DNA of 64,000 bases from Paenibacillus aceris (GCF_017874035.1 NZ_JAGGKV010000002.1:372001-436000), one strand, 5' to 3'; shown: positions 43,697 through 53,067, numbered from the stretch's first letter. The notes: a model not told the origin generated them from the sequence alone. Translations and numbers: made by a program.

Positions 43697-44924
43697 CGTC
43701 CGAACCTCCTTCGTTCTCTGGCTGCTTACGCTGTGCTGTAATGATATAGATCGGATTCAATGCGTCGAATCGTTTCATATGCAGAATCGGCTTGCTTCGC
43801 GAAACTTGCACAAGGGAAATCTGTGTCGTAAACCCTACCTTGGCAAACGTCTGATCAGCCTCGTACAACGTTTCAATGGTCGCAGCATTCAAAACAATTC
43901 GGCCATTCGGCTTAAGTCTGGACGCACACAGTTCGAGCAGCTCTTGCATCTCTCCGCCGCTGCCACCAATGAAAATTGCATCCGGATCAGCGAAAGCGTC
44001 CAAACCTTTAGGCGCTCTTCCGTGAACAGCTGTGAGATCAACGCGGAATTTCGCGCTGTTTTCCAAACAATTCCGGAGATCGTCTTCATTCTTCTCGATA
44101 GCAAAAACAGCGCCCTCGCGAGCAATGCGTGCGGCTTCAATCGCAACTGAGCCCGTGCAAGTTCCAATATCCCAGACGACACTATCTGTTTGCAGCGCGA
44201 GTTGGCTGATGCTTAATACGCGGATTTCTTTTTTCGTAATCAAACCTTTATCCGGCTTCCGCTGGGCGAACTGATCATCTTCAATGCCTAGCGGCCATAC
44301 CGGACCTGCGAATTGTCTCTTCAGAACAACAACATTCAACGGGGAAAAGGAGCCCGCGCTCATCTGCTCCAGATCGTACCAAGCGCAGCGTTCGCCTGTG
44401 CCGTCTAAGTTTTCGGCAACGAAAGCTTTGTATTCCTTCATCCCGTACGAAAGCAAATAATCCGCAATCGCGCTCGGCGAATTCGTCTCATCCGTGAGCA
44501 GCGCCACTTTGTCCCGTCCGTCGATTCGCTGCGCCAAGCCTTTCATGCTTCGGCCGTGCACGCTAGTTATATAGGCGTCTTGCCAGCTCTCTCCCATTCT
44601 GGCAAAAGCTAATTGAATGGAAGAAACAGCTGGGTAACATTCGACTCCCTCCAGCTTCTTAGCCACATAACCGCCAATGCCATAAAAGAGCGGATCTCCC
44701 GATGCCAGAATGACAACGGAACGTTCCTCGTTCTGAAGTTTCCCCATCAGCTCCGGCAAGCTTCCTTTGATAACGATTTTCTCACCGCGATAGTTAGGGA
44801 AAAAGGCCAAATTTCGCTCGCCCCCAACGAGTACGCTGCTTTCCTCAATCCATTTGATATACAAAGGCAGCAAGCTTCCTTGCCCGCTATCGCCAATTCC
44901 TATCACTTTCACACTTCTACTCAT
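43689..44924 (-). CDS. cbiET: Cobalt-precorrin-7 C5-methyltransferase / C15-methyltransferase-decarboxylase (CbiE-CbiT fusion)
   Basis: 411 residues. N-terminal CbiE domain ([24 protein letters not shown]) and C-terminal CbiT domain, a Rossmann methyltransferase with [18 protein letters not shown] and [14 protein letters not shown]. It methylates C5 and C15 and decarboxylates the C12 acetate. Two separate genes in Salmonella; the fusion is like CobL. Overlaps cbiD by four bases. Confidence 0.93.
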   Translation of the reverse strand: MSRSVKVIGIGDSGQGSLLPLYIKWIEESSVLVGGERNLAFFPNYRGEKIVIKGSLPELMGKLQNEERSVVILASGDPLFYGIGGYVAKKLEGVECYPAVSSIQLAFARMGESWQDAYITSVHGRSMKGLAQRIDGRDKVALLTDETNSPSAIADYLLSYGMKEYKAFVAENLDGTGERCAWYDLEQMSAGSFSPLNVVVLKRQFAGPVWPLGIEDDQFAQRKPDKGLITKKEIRVLSISQLALQTDSVVWDIGTCTGSVAIEAARIAREGAVFAIEKNEDDLRNCLENSAKFRVDLTAVHGRAPKGLDAFADPDAIFIGGSGGEMQELLELCASRLKPNGRIVLNAATIETLYEADQTFAKVGFTTQISLVQVSRSKPILHMKRFDALNPIYIITAQRKQPENEGGSDDE

Positions 44925-46051
44925 CTTGATTCGTTCTCTCCCATCTCACTGCGTTTCACGATTGCCGATTGGCCCAGAAGCTCGGCCTTCATTGAAATAA
45001 TGACCGTCTCGATGAAGTCGAACCCCTCCCGGCCCACTTCCTCCAAACCGGCCAAATTGCAGCGCTCACATAATCGTTCAAAATACCTCATAAAGCCGTT
45101 TGCCGCCATGAGATCGCCTACTTGCGAAGCCGTGTTGGCTTCTCTGATCTGCTGAATGAACGTATCAGGAGCTTCCGACTCCACCGCCACTTGAGCGAGG
45201 AAGCCGAAATCAACCGGTGCGCTTTTGGAGTGCACCATCATCACACCCTGAGCAACCTTGGAGAATTTGCCCATCATGCCGACCAGCGTCACCTTGCGGA
45301 TGCCCTGCCTTTGGGCTTGGGTCAACGCGAAACCGACAAAGTCGCCCATTTCGATAAAAGCTTCCTCCGGCAATCCAGGGTACATATTGATGCCGTAAAT
45401 TTCCGTGCGGCCGCCAGTCGAAAGCACTAGATGTTCGCAGCCGCATTTCACGGCTACACGGATCGCTTGGGCGACACTGGCTTTGTAAGCCGCTGTCGAG
45501 AAAGGCACCACGGTTCCCCGGGTGCCCAGAATCGAGATCCCGCCGAGGATGCCAAGACGCCCGTTCAGCGTCTTCTTGGCGATCTCTTCGCCGGCGGGAA
45601 CGGAAACGAGCACGTCTGCACCGTGCTCGATCTCATAGTGGTCAAGCACCTCCTGCACGGTCTCGCGGATCATTTTCCGCGGGACCGGGTTGATCGCAGC
45701 TTGACCGATCTCGACCGGCAGGCCGGGCTTCGTCACGCGCCCAACGCCGATGCCGCCATCGATGCCGACGCCCGGCTCGGCTCGGAAGCTCACGCGCACG
45801 ATGATTTCCGCACCGTGCGTCGCATCAGGATCGTCGCCCCCATCCTTGATGAGGGCGGCTTCTCCCCACTGCTCCGTGAAGGTGCAGCTGTGGAGGGCAA
45901 ATTCGACCGTATCCCCGATGGGGATACGGATGTGCACGTGCGTTTGCGGCGCTTGCTCGATGAGCGCCAGCAGTGCCGCTTTGGCTCCTGCGGTGGCGCA
46001 GGAGCCGGTGGTATAGCCTTGGCGCAGCGGCTTACCCGTTTGCTCCTCCAT
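44921..46051 (-). CDS. cbiD: Cobalt-precorrin-5B C1-methyltransferase
   Basis: 376 residues. The CbiD opening [19 protein letters not shown] and later [30 protein letters not shown] and [16 protein letters not shown] segments match the family. It methylates C1 in the anaerobic pathway, so its presence argues against the oxygen-dependent route. The 5' half (45580-46050) is visibly G+C-rich. Confidence 0.95.
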   Translation of the reverse strand: MEEQTGKPLRQGYTTGSCATAGAKAALLALIEQAPQTHVHIRIPIGDTVEFALHSCTFTEQWGEAALIKDGGDDPDATHGAEIIVRVSFRAEPGVGIDGGIGVGRVTKPGLPVEIGQAAINPVPRKMIRETVQEVLDHYEIEHGADVLVSVPAGEEIAKKTLNGRLGILGGISILGTRGTVVPFSTAAYKASVAQAIRVAVKCGCEHLVLSTGGRTEIYGINMYPGLPEEAFIEMGDFVGFALTQAQRQGIRKVTLVGMMGKFSKVAQGVMMVHSKSAPVDFGFLAQVAVESEAPDTFIQQIREANTASQVGDLMAANGFMRYFERLCERCNLAGLEEVGREGFDFIETVIISMKAELLGQSAIVKRSEMGENESR

Positions 46052-46056
46052 CGGCG

Positions 46057-46707
46057 CTACTCCTTGCGCGCCGCCATAATCGACAGCGCGTTGACAGCTG
46101 CTACGGCAACCGGACTGCCGCCTTTGCGGCCGAGGTTCGTGATGAACGGGATGTCCAGCTTAGCCAGCTCCTCTTTCGACTCCGCAGCGGATACGAACCC
46201 GACCGGTACACCGACAATGAGCCCCGGCTTCGCTATGCCTTCTTTGACCAACCGAATCAGCTCCAACAGTGCGGTCGGTGCATTACCGATGGCATAGATC
46301 GCTCCATCTGCCTCTTTAATCGCTTTGCGGATCGAAATAATCGCCCTCGTCGTATTCAGGCGCTTCGCTTCCTCCATGACATCGGGGTCCGAGATGTAAA
46401 CTCGCACATCACCGCCAAACTGCTCGATACGAGGCTTACTGATGCCTACTTGGACCATTTGAACGTCGGCGACAACCATTTTACCGGCACGAATTGCAGC
46501 AATGCCCGCTTCAATCGCTTTGGGATGAAACATAAGGCTGCGGCCCAGTTCAAAATCGGCGGAAGCATGTATAACCCGCTGTACAACCGGATACTGCTCT
46601 GCCGTAAAAGGGTGCTCACCCAGCTCTTCCGTAATCATCTCAAAGCTCTTCTCTTCGATTTCCTGCGGTTGAACCGTCAATGGTTTAAAGTCCGTGTGAA
46701 ACTCCAT
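46057..46707 (-). CDS. cbiC: Cobalt-precorrin-8 methylmutase
   Basis: 216 residues. Moves the methyl from C11 to C12. Signatures are the central RVIHASADFE with the catalytic His, DVQMVQVGISK, IGNAPTALLELIRL and IVGVPVGFVSAAESKE. Start ATG at 46707, six bases after cbiJ. Normal length. Confidence 0.95.
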   Translation of the reverse strand: MEFHTDFKPLTVQPQEIEEKSFEMITEELGEHPFTAEQYPVVQRVIHASADFELGRSLMFHPKAIEAGIAAIRAGKMVVADVQMVQVGISKPRIEQFGGDVRVYISDPDVMEEAKRLNTTRAIISIRKAIKEADGAIYAIGNAPTALLELIRLVKEGIAKPGLIVGVPVGFVSAAESKEELAKLDIPFITNLGRKGGSPVAVAAVNALSIMAARKE

Positions 46708-46712
46708 AGAAT

Positions 46713-47489
46713 CTACGCCTCCTCAAGAATGGTGTTGTTTATGTATTGGATAACTTCCTCATAATCGGAGTAGTGCGTGCCGTATTCCAGTTGCGGCCTG
46801 CCGATCACAATGCTGGGAATGCCCATTTCTAACGCTGCTTCGAGTTTCTCATCCACCGCTCCGACTTTGCCGCTTTCTTTGGTGATCATGAGGGTAACCT
46901 TGTAATGATCATACAGCGCTTTATTTAATTCTTTGGAAAAAGGTCCCTGCATCGCCACTATATTTTTCTGCTCGATGCCAAGTTCTTCGCATTTTTCCAT
47001 ATTATCCTGCCGCGGCAGCATGCGGGCGACAAGCCTGGTATCTGCAAGCCCAATCAAGCGATCCGTGAAAATCTTCAGGGTCTTGCTGCCAGTTGTCAGC
47101 ATGATATTGCCTCGTTTTGTTGCCGCCAGTTCAGCGGCTTGTTTGTAATCTTCAACCGTCGTGATCAATGCGCTCTGCTCGATGGACAGCCGTTGACGCT
47201 CAAAGCGAACATAAGGCACCTCCGCCAGCTGAGCAGCCGCCATGGCGTTCTTCGAGGCTTCTTCGGCAAAGGGATGCGTCGCATCCACGACAACTCGAAC
47301 GGCCTTCTCTATAATCAGCCCTTTCATAGCTTCAGCCGTTAAACGGCCGGTAAGAACCGGGAGGGCCTCCGCCTCCATGCTCTTCGCTGCGCTCTCCGTC
47401 ACTACCGTCGTCAGTACGTCATAACCGGCCGAACGAATTCGCAAGGCCAGTTCTCTAGCGTCACTCGTACCTGCAAGAACGAGAATCAT
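46713..47489 (-). CDS. cbiJ: Cobalt-precorrin-6A reductase
   Basis: 258 residues. The family opening ILVLAGTSDARELALRI, the VDATHPFAEEASKNA stretch and the late ITKESGKVGAVDEKLEAA segment define CbiJ/CobK. NAD(P)H-dependent reduction of the macrocycle. Overlaps cbiX by four bases. Confidence 0.93.
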   Translation of the reverse strand: MILVLAGTSDARELALRIRSAGYDVLTTVVTESAAKSMEAEALPVLTGRLTAEAMKGLIIEKAVRVVVDATHPFAEEASKNAMAAAQLAEVPYVRFERQRLSIEQSALITTVEDYKQAAELAATKRGNIMLTTGSKTLKIFTDRLIGLADTRLVARMLPRQDNMEKCEELGIEQKNIVAMQGPFSKELNKALYDHYKVTLMITKESGKVGAVDEKLEAALEMGIPSIVIGRPQLEYGTHYSDYEEVIQYINNTILEEA

Positions 47490-48448
47490 CGTTTATTGCC
47501 TCCCGTATGAGCATGATCGTGGTCATGATGATCGTGTGCATGCTCGTGATGATGCTCATGATCGTTGTCATGATGATGATGATGATGATCATGGTCATGA
47601 TCATGGTGGTCATGATGGTCATGGTCATGATGGTGATGATGATCGATATGCTTCATAGCCTCCAGACGATATTGGCACATATCGCAGTTCATCTTCACTT
47701 CATCCTGCAAAGCCTCCTGAGCACGGCCAATCAAGATATCCTGCAGCAGCGGATGAAAGCCAAAATAAGGCGCCAGCTCAAACTGTTGGTTCGGATATGT
47801 GTTCTGATAACCTTGAACCATTTGCTGCATTCTTTGAATTAAAACGCCTGTAAACAGAAAATAAGGTAGAATAATAACTTTCTTAGCGCCTAGCTTCAGG
47901 CATCGCTCGACACCTTCATCCATCAATGGCGCAGTAACACCTATAAAGGCCGTCTCGACCCATTTCACCTGAAGTTTCTCCCAGAATAAACGAGAGATTT
48001 TGAACAAATCGCTATTCGCATCGGCATCACTGCTTCCGCGTCCTACAATCAAGAGCGCAGTTTCGCCTAAATCTTCATCCACCTGAACACCGAGATCTTC
48101 AACTCTGGACGATAAAATCTCCAGAATTTGTTCATGCACGCCAATCGGTCTACCATAGGTAAATTTCACCAAAGGGTATTTCCTTTTGGCATCATCAATA
48201 GCTGATGGAATATGAATTTTGGCATGGCCGGCAGCAAACAAAATAATTGGAACCACCACAACATGGCTTGCACCCAACGCGATACAACGGTCAATCCCTT
48301 GAATAATGGTCGGTTGAACAAATTCCAAGAAGCAAGTTTCCACAATATGCTCTTTCAGCTTGCCCGCCATTTCCGACACAAACTGGCGGACTTCTTCATT
48401 CCCGCCTTCCTCCCGGCTTCCATGTCCCACAAATAAGACAGCATTCAT
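47486..48448 (-). CDS. cbiX: Sirohydrochlorin cobaltochelatase with His-rich C-terminal tail
   Basis: 320 residues from the ATG at 48448, eight bases after GGGGG. Two tandem chelatase half-domains: VGHGSREEGG and FAAGHAKIHI in the first, GRGSSDADANSDL and YFLFTGVLIQRM in the second. An MxCxxC motif (MNCDMC, residues 253-258) matches the Fe-S site described for the B. megaterium enzyme. About 50 residues of alternating His/Asp follow, probably a cobalt store or buffer. It inserts Co2+ into sirohydrochlorin, the committed step. Confidence 0.94.
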   Translation of the reverse strand: MNAVLFVGHGSREEGGNEEVRQFVSEMAGKLKEHIVETCFLEFVQPTIIQGIDRCIALGASHVVVVPIILFAAGHAKIHIPSAIDDAKRKYPLVKFTYGRPIGVHEQILEILSSRVEDLGVQVDEDLGETALLIVGRGSSDADANSDLFKISRLFWEKLQVKWVETAFIGVTAPLMDEGVERCLKLGAKKVIILPYFLFTGVLIQRMQQMVQGYQNTYPNQQFELAPYFGFHPLLQDILIGRAQEALQDEVKMNCDMCQYRLEAMKHIDHHHHHDHDHHDHHDHDHDHHHHHHDNDHEHHHEHAHDHHDHDHAHTGGNKR

Positions 48449-48466
48449 CCTGTTTTCCCCCAATTC

Positions 48467-50134
48467 CTAATCGCCGCAAGCGGCATTCTCAATTACAAAA
48501 CCTACCATCTCTTGGTGCCGGTAGCCTTCAATCTCTTTGACGCGTTTAAAAAATTTATGAAACCGCTCATTCGGATGGCCTTCTTTTTGGTAACGTTCTA
48601 CGATTCTACCAACTAAATCAACTAGCTCCTCAGGGGCTATCCCCTCGGCAACCGGTTGAGCGGCATGCGCATTCCGGCCAACGGTTTTCCCACCCAGGAA
48701 CAAATCAAACTTCTCCTTGCGGTAGACGATGCCGATATCTTGCGAAACCGCTCCATAACAAGCCATTCCGCAGCCATTAAAACCAATTTTCAATTCTTTC
48801 GGCACTTCAAGATTGCCGATCCGATTATGTATGGCTTCCGCATAAGGAATTGATTCGCCCTTTTCCAAATCACAAAAATCACAGGCTTTAATTTGGGCAA
48901 CATCGCCTATAGGCGACAGCAGCAATCCTAGTGCGCTAAGTTCTTCAGTAATTTGATTGGGACTATCGGTTTGAACACGAACAATCAGTTGATGATGCGG
49001 AGAATATTCAATATCTCCCCGTTCACCTACAATCTCGCCAAGTGCGCATAACTGGGCAGCAGTCATTTTTTTATTGGCAATGCCAGGGCTCACGGCAAAT
49101 TCAAAAATCGATTGCGTTGCAGTTATCGCACTAAACCCTTCGTCAAGCGAAGCCTTCTCATTCCCTTGAGACACAAGGCGCAAAGCCTCTGTAGCAAGCT
49201 GCAATGAACTGAGCGCTGCAGGTTCCGGCGAAGTTTTCAGAATGGGAGTTGCTTCCTCTTCAAACTCGTCGTCTCGAAAGTCCTCCCAATCCGACTCTTC
49301 GCTTACTTGATCCAACGCCCAAGGCTCCGCCTCCGCTTTCAATCTTTGATGCGGTTTAAGAGGCTGGGTTTCCGCGCCTAATGTGTACTTGCGCTGATAC
49401 CCGCGCGGCGTAATCATGAGTCCGTCATAAATCTTCGTAGCGGAATTACCGATAATAATCGTCGTCAGCATTCCGATATCATGATTCAGCATATCCTCAA
49501 GCGTTGACACAACGACGTGCTGACGGTCTCGATAGGCGCTTTTGACGATACCTACCGGTGTATCGGGAGAGCGATATTTGAGCAGAATCCGCTGAGTTTC
49601 TACAATCTGTCTCGTACGTCTTCCGCTTCTTGGGTTGTAGAGGGCGATAACGAAATCAGCCATCCCCGCTGCTTCTACCCGCTTCGCAATCAATTCCCAC
49701 GGTGTGAGATGATCGCTTAAGGAGATTGTGCATGAATCATGCATAATAGGGGCGCCTAACAGCGATCCCGCGGAATGTACGGCCGATACGCCCGGTATCA
49801 CTTCCACCTCTACGCCCTTCTCACGCGTCCAGCCTTGCTCCATCAGCACTTCGTAGACAAGACCCGCCATTCCATATACACCGGCATCGCCACTGGAGAT
49901 AACGGCAACTTTCTTTCCTTGTTTGGCTTGTCGCACAGCTTCTTGCGCGCGGCTAACTTCTTCCGTCATCCCAGTACGAACAATTTGCTGATCGGATAAC
50001 AAACCAGCAATCAAATCCACATAGGTGTTATACCCGATAATGATTTCACTTTCCTCAATGGCTTCCCGCGCACGCTTCGTAATTTGTTCAAAACTGCCTG
50101 GGCCAAAGCCGATAATAAGCAATTTTCCTGCCAC
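48467..50134 (-). CDS. cbiH60: Precorrin-3B C17-methyltransferase fused to nitrite/sulfite-reductase-like domain (CbiH60-type)
   Basis: 555 residues, GTG start with AAGGGTGA upstream. Residues 1-245 are a CbiH methyltransferase (IIGFGPGSFEQIT, SGDAGVYGMAGL, LYNPRSGRRTRQI). An acidic linker follows. The C-terminal domain (about 335-555) has CDFC and NGCGMACYGA, the cysteine pattern of siroheme/4Fe-4S reductases. This is the CbiH60 architecture known from B. megaterium, which methylates C17 with ring contraction and needs an Fe-S cluster. First gene of the corrin operon, behind the cobalamin riboswitch. Confidence 0.92.
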   Translation of the reverse strand: MAGKLLIIGFGPGSFEQITKRAREAIEESEIIIGYNTYVDLIAGLLSDQQIVRTGMTEEVSRAQEAVRQAKQGKKVAVISSGDAGVYGMAGLVYEVLMEQGWTREKGVEVEVIPGVSAVHSAGSLLGAPIMHDSCTISLSDHLTPWELIAKRVEAAGMADFVIALYNPRSGRRTRQIVETQRILLKYRSPDTPVGIVKSAYRDRQHVVVSTLEDMLNHDIGMLTTIIIGNSATKIYDGLMITPRGYQRKYTLGAETQPLKPHQRLKAEAEPWALDQVSEESDWEDFRDDEFEEEATPILKTSPEPAALSSLQLATEALRLVSQGNEKASLDEGFSAITATQSIFEFAVSPGIANKKMTAAQLCALGEIVGERGDIEYSPHHQLIVRVQTDSPNQITEELSALGLLLSPIGDVAQIKACDFCDLEKGESIPYAEAIHNRIGNLEVPKELKIGFNGCGMACYGAVSQDIGIVYRKEKFDLFLGGKTVGRNAHAAQPVAEGIAPEELVDLVGRIVERYQKEGHPNERFHKFFKRVKEIEGYRHQEMVGFVIENAACGD

Positions 50135-50166
50135 TTATGAATCACCCTTTCCCGTAAAAAGCAAAT

Positions 50167-50207
50167 AAAAAAAGCATTCCCAACATATGACATGTTAGAA
50201 ATGCTTG
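50167..50207 (-). terminator. Terminator in the corrin operon leader
   Basis: Minus-strand AAGCATTTCTAACATG pairs with CATATGTTGGGAATGCTT, followed by TTTTTTTATTTGC. It lies between the B12 aptamer and cbiH60, so it is the likely attenuator. Confidence 0.85.
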
Positions 50208-50249
50208 GTTAATTTCATCAAGTTAAATCCCCAGGGGTAACCGCTCTCT

Positions 50250-50284
50250 AACACGCCCTAATTCCTCGTAGGGCCAATGTGTTG
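50250..50284 (-). promoter_or_regulatory. Extra hairpin between B12 aptamer and terminator
   Basis: AACAC-GCCCTA-ATTCCTCG-TAGGGC-CAAT-GTGTT is an imperfect two-step stem with a perfect 6-bp core. It may be part of the switch (expression platform or anti-terminator partner). Confidence 0.45.
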
Positions 50285-50290
50285 TTGAAC

Positions 50291-50462
50291 TAGGCAGGTC
50301 TCCTGACTTTAATCATCCTCTTGCGTCTTCCCAAGTATATACCCAGTGACATTGTGCAAGCGGCTGCCGCTTATGACGGCTTGATTTTTACAGTGGCGGG
50401 TCCGTGCCGGTTTCTCACCGGTCTTCCCTTTTAACCTTACATCCATAGACATAAGGCACCTA
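50291..50462 (-). promoter_or_regulatory. Cobalamin riboswitch
   Basis: The minus strand reads GGTGCC, a GGGAA-ACCGGTGAGAA-CCGG block, GGACCCGCCACTGTAA, and the B12 box AAGTCAGGAGACCTGCC. These are the class-I cobalamin aptamer core elements in order. It precedes the ten-gene corrin operon and probably stops transcription when adenosylcobalamin is abundant. Confidence 0.95.
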
Positions 50463-50520
50463 ATTCCATCGATATGCAATTACGAACATCCTATCATCTA
50501 TCGAAAGGCTTGTCACGCAC

Positions 50521-50751
50521 TTATTCATAGATGGCTCTATAAAGCCCTTCTAGCAAACTCTGATAGCTGCTCGCCTCAAAGGAAATCTCCGAGAATGAGA
50601 CATGAATAACTTTGTTGCTTGTCTTGACTACAAAAAAACTTTCATCCGCGCACTCAGGGTCGATATAAGTAAAGCATTCCAGTACGCTGCTTCCCGTTTT
50701 TTGACGCAAAAACTCAGTAGCTTCCGCACTTGCATTCGCATATTTAGGCAT
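50521..50751 (-). CDS. Hypothetical protein
   Basis: 76 residues from the ATG at 50751 (GAGAGG nine bases upstream); a longer reading frame into the upstream gene has no good site. Begins MPKYANASAEATEFLRQKTG, then a beta-rich part with CADESFFVVKTSNKVIHVSF. No domain recognised. It follows the membrane gene at 50823-51248, possibly one operon of unknown role. Confidence 0.55.
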   Translation of the reverse strand: MPKYANASAEATEFLRQKTGSSVLECFTYIDPECADESFFVVKTSNKVIHVSFSEISFEASSYQSLLEGLYRAIYE

Positions 50752-50822
50752 TTTTGAATTCCTCTCATTCTGATATATGTAAAAGACCCGGTATAGACCG
50801 AGTCCTCTGGAATAAACCATAT

Positions 50823-51248
50823 TCATTTCAATGGCGCCTTTTTCCTCTTTAGAGCCAGATATCCGCCAAGCAGCGAAACCGGCACGATGGCTAAGAAGCC
50901 AATTAGTTCATACCATAATGGAATACCGTTATTGCTTATCATCGAATCAAATCCGATTGCTGCCCCAATGACACCAATACAAGCAGCGTTAAAATATTCC
51001 GCTCGCTTTGCTACCCTAGCTGCAACATATCCGCCAAGGAACGACCAGAACAAGCCGATAACCAAAAACAAAAATAACAATCCTGCATTCGAATAAAATG
51101 CATTTAAATCCTGCTCATTCACTGGGCTATTTCCAAAATATAAGCTGCCGAATAACGCAGTTGACATTAAAGTCCCCAAATTATCAACGGCTACACCAAG
51201 CAGCACACCCAGAAAATGAAATTTTCTTTCACTTTTTTGCTCAACCAT
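50823..51248 (-). CDS. Hypothetical four-helix membrane protein
   Basis: 141 residues with four clear hydrophobic helices (about 12-38, 50-75, 86-103, 110-133) and a basic C-terminal end (LALKRKKAPLK). Glycine-rich helix GGYVAARVAKR stands out. No family assigned. RBS AGAGAAGA is weak. Neighbours give no hint of function. Confidence 0.6.
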   Translation of the reverse strand: MVEQKSERKFHFLGVLLGVAVDNLGTLMSTALFGSLYFGNSPVNEQDLNAFYSNAGLLFLFLVIGLFWSFLGGYVAARVAKRAEYFNAACIGVIGAAIGFDSMISNNGIPLWYELIGFLAIVPVSLLGGYLALKRKKAPLK

Positions 51249-51349
51249 AAATTATTCTTCTCTCCTGATTACTTATCTATCGCCCTACTCATCATAACAT
51301 GCACATGCGCCAGTATCCAGTTTCTTGCTATTTACAGATCCTCAATTCT

Positions 51350-52435
51350 TTACTTCCACCAGACAGCCGTCGGCAAATTCGGGGCATGCACGCTCACAGT
51401 TTGACCAATTTTCGGCGTCGTGATACGGACTTGATGACGACTTGCTGCCTTTGCCGCGCGCTCCACCGGATCAAACCAGTCATGCAGTGCTAATGTGAAG
51501 GCGCCCCAATGGATTGGAATAAGCAGCTTGCCTTTCACATCCATGTGGGCTTGTACTGTTTCTTCAGGCTGCATATGAATATCAGCCCAACGCTCGTCGT
51601 ATTGCCCGCATTCCATTAACGTCACATCGAAAGGGCCATATTTCTGACCAATCGCTTTGAAGTGAGGCGAATACCCGCTATCCCCGCTAAAAAAGACGCT
51701 TGATTGGATGCCTTTGATCACCCATGAGCACCAGAGCGTTGCGCCGCGATCCGTCATGCTTCTACCCGAAAAGTGAATAGCCGGCGTACACGCGAATTTT
51801 AGACCCTCATACGTAAACTCATCCCACCAATCGTACTCTGCGATCTTCTCTGGAGGAACGCCCCATCTCTCCAAGTGTCCTGCTACGCCAAGCGGAACCA
51901 AAAACCTATTGACTTTATGTTTAATTTTTAAAATTGTGCCATAATCCAAGTGATCATAGTGATCATGCGACAGCACGACAGCATCAATCACAGGCAGCTG
52001 TTCAATTTCAAAAGGCAAACCGCCGCTGTATCTCCCCTTTCCGAACCACGGGAACGGTGAAGCCGCTCTTCCAAACATCGGATCAAGCAAAAGCGCTTTG
52101 CCATCGATTGTAAGTAGAGAAGCCGAATGGCCAAACCATGTTACTTTTGTTTGGGAATCCTTTTGCAAAAATGGCTTATCCATCGTTAACGATTTTGTCG
52201 GACGACGGTCAGGGCTGCTTTTGACGAAGTCCCGCAGGATACCTAGCGTCGCTTTTAAGCCCATATCCTTCATTGTTGGCATAGGATTTTGAAATTTCCC
52301 TTGAACAAACTGAGGGGAACGTGATAAGAGTTGTGCCTTTTCCTTGGAAGGTCTTCGCCCAAAAATCGGGTAAACAAACATAAAGAGAATCATAACAACA
52401 ACAATCCCCACAATAATCGTCAATGAGAGTAACAA
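51350..52435 (-). CDS. MBL-fold metallo-hydrolase (NAPE-PLD-like)
   Basis: 361 residues. An N-terminal membrane helix (residues 4-24) anchors a metallo-beta-lactamase fold with SHDHYDHLD (HxHxDH), GDSGYSPHF and PIHWGAFTL. The domain resembles N-acylphosphatidylethanolamine phospholipase D-type and related bacterial enzymes. The substrate cannot be read; a membrane lipid or cyclic phosphodiester is possible. Monocistronic to judge by the gaps. Confidence 0.82.
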   Translation of the reverse strand: MLLSLTIIVGIVVVMILFMFVYPIFGRRPSKEKAQLLSRSPQFVQGKFQNPMPTMKDMGLKATLGILRDFVKSSPDRRPTKSLTMDKPFLQKDSQTKVTWFGHSASLLTIDGKALLLDPMFGRAASPFPWFGKGRYSGGLPFEIEQLPVIDAVVLSHDHYDHLDYGTILKIKHKVNRFLVPLGVAGHLERWGVPPEKIAEYDWWDEFTYEGLKFACTPAIHFSGRSMTDRGATLWCSWVIKGIQSSVFFSGDSGYSPHFKAIGQKYGPFDVTLMECGQYDERWADIHMQPEETVQAHMDVKGKLLIPIHWGAFTLALHDWFDPVERAAKAASRHQVRITTPKIGQTVSVHAPNLPTAVWWK

Positions 52436-52636
52436 TTTCTTCGAACCTCCAAGTTTTACCTTACGGTGTTAGTATGATTTGACTAGATGTATAACGTAAA
52501 ACTGTAGAGAATGGTTCCAATTTTTTTATAACATGCGGGACACTAGCACAATCAGTCAAATCGCCCAAGCATTATTGAAAAATAGTCATAAGCTATCTCG
52601 AAACACAAATCAAATCTCAGTTGGAGGTTGATTCGA

Positions 52637-52729
52637 ATGAGTTGTGGAACTGGTGGGTATACTTCTTCAGCAGCAATCTTGGTACTTTTCATCTTGCTGG
52701 TAATTATCACTAGCGCGTTTGTTTGGTAA
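52637..52729 (+). CDS. YjcZ-family small sporulation protein
   Basis: 30 residues, too short for ordinary calling: MSCGTGGYTSSAAILVLFIL and a hydrophobic end. The pattern of a short Gly/Cys/Tyr lead followed by one helix with VLFILLVII matches YjcZ-family (TIGR01732) spore proteins. RBS TTGGAGG is well placed. An inverted repeat follows the stop (52741-52773). Confidence 0.72.
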   Translation: MSCGTGGYTSSAAILVLFILLVIITSAFVW

Positions 52730-52740
52730 TTAAACATTAC

Positions 52741-52773
52741 AGAAAGGCTACCTATTCAATAGGTAGTCTTTCT
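52741..52773. terminator. Hairpin after the YjcZ-like gene
   Basis: AGAAAGGCTACCTATT pairs with AATAGGTAGTCTTTCT, a long stem with a two-base loop. T-runs are short, so termination is likely rather than certain; it may serve both convergent genes. Confidence 0.65.
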
Positions 52774-52797
52774 GGCATTCCCCACATTTCTTATCAG

Positions 52798-53025
52798 TTA
52801 ATTCACAACGGCCTCGTTTGTGATTAATTCATATAGATCATTCACTTCACACCCCAGGGTGTCAGCAATAGATATCGCCGACTTCAGCGGCATGATTCGT
52901 TTGTTTTCCAAAAAATCATATAGCCTCTCAGGTTTATAATGAAGGGCAAGCGCTAATTCCAACATCGTCATACCAGAATCTTGCAAACGCTCACTTAGCA
53001 GACACCTGCCGAGTTCATATTTCAT
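52798..53025 (-). CDS. Small HTH (XRE-like) transcriptional regulator
   Basis: 75 residues that are essentially one helix-turn-helix domain. It has the Cro/C1 pattern: LLSERLQDSGMTMLELALAL, then RLYDFLENKR and the third-helix region SAISIADTLGCEVNDLYEL. No second domain. Target unknown. It sits 105 bases downstream of spo0A, separated by the spo0A terminator. Confidence 0.75.
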   Translation of the reverse strand: MKYELGRCLLSERLQDSGMTMLELALALHYKPERLYDFLENKRIMPLKSAISIADTLGCEVNDLYELITNEAVVN

Positions 53026-53067
53026 TACGTAATATCCCTCCAGTCTTTGTCATTTAAATAAATAATA

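Noticed and set aside
45431..46764. Two long plus-strand frames opposite cbiD, cbiC and cbiJ
   Set aside because: They arise from high G+C on the coding strand, mirror cbiD/cbiC/cbiJ and lack start sites or known motifs.
47497..47660. CATGAT-type repeats considered as a CRISPR or tandem-repeat array
   Set aside because: They are in frame with cbiX and encode the His/Asp tail; no spacer structure is present.
52452..52503. AGTTTTAC / GTAAAACT inverted repeat upstream of the YjcZ-like gene considered as an attachment site or operator
   Set aside because: The spacer is 36 bases with no other mobile-element sign; it is probably chance in AT-rich DNA.
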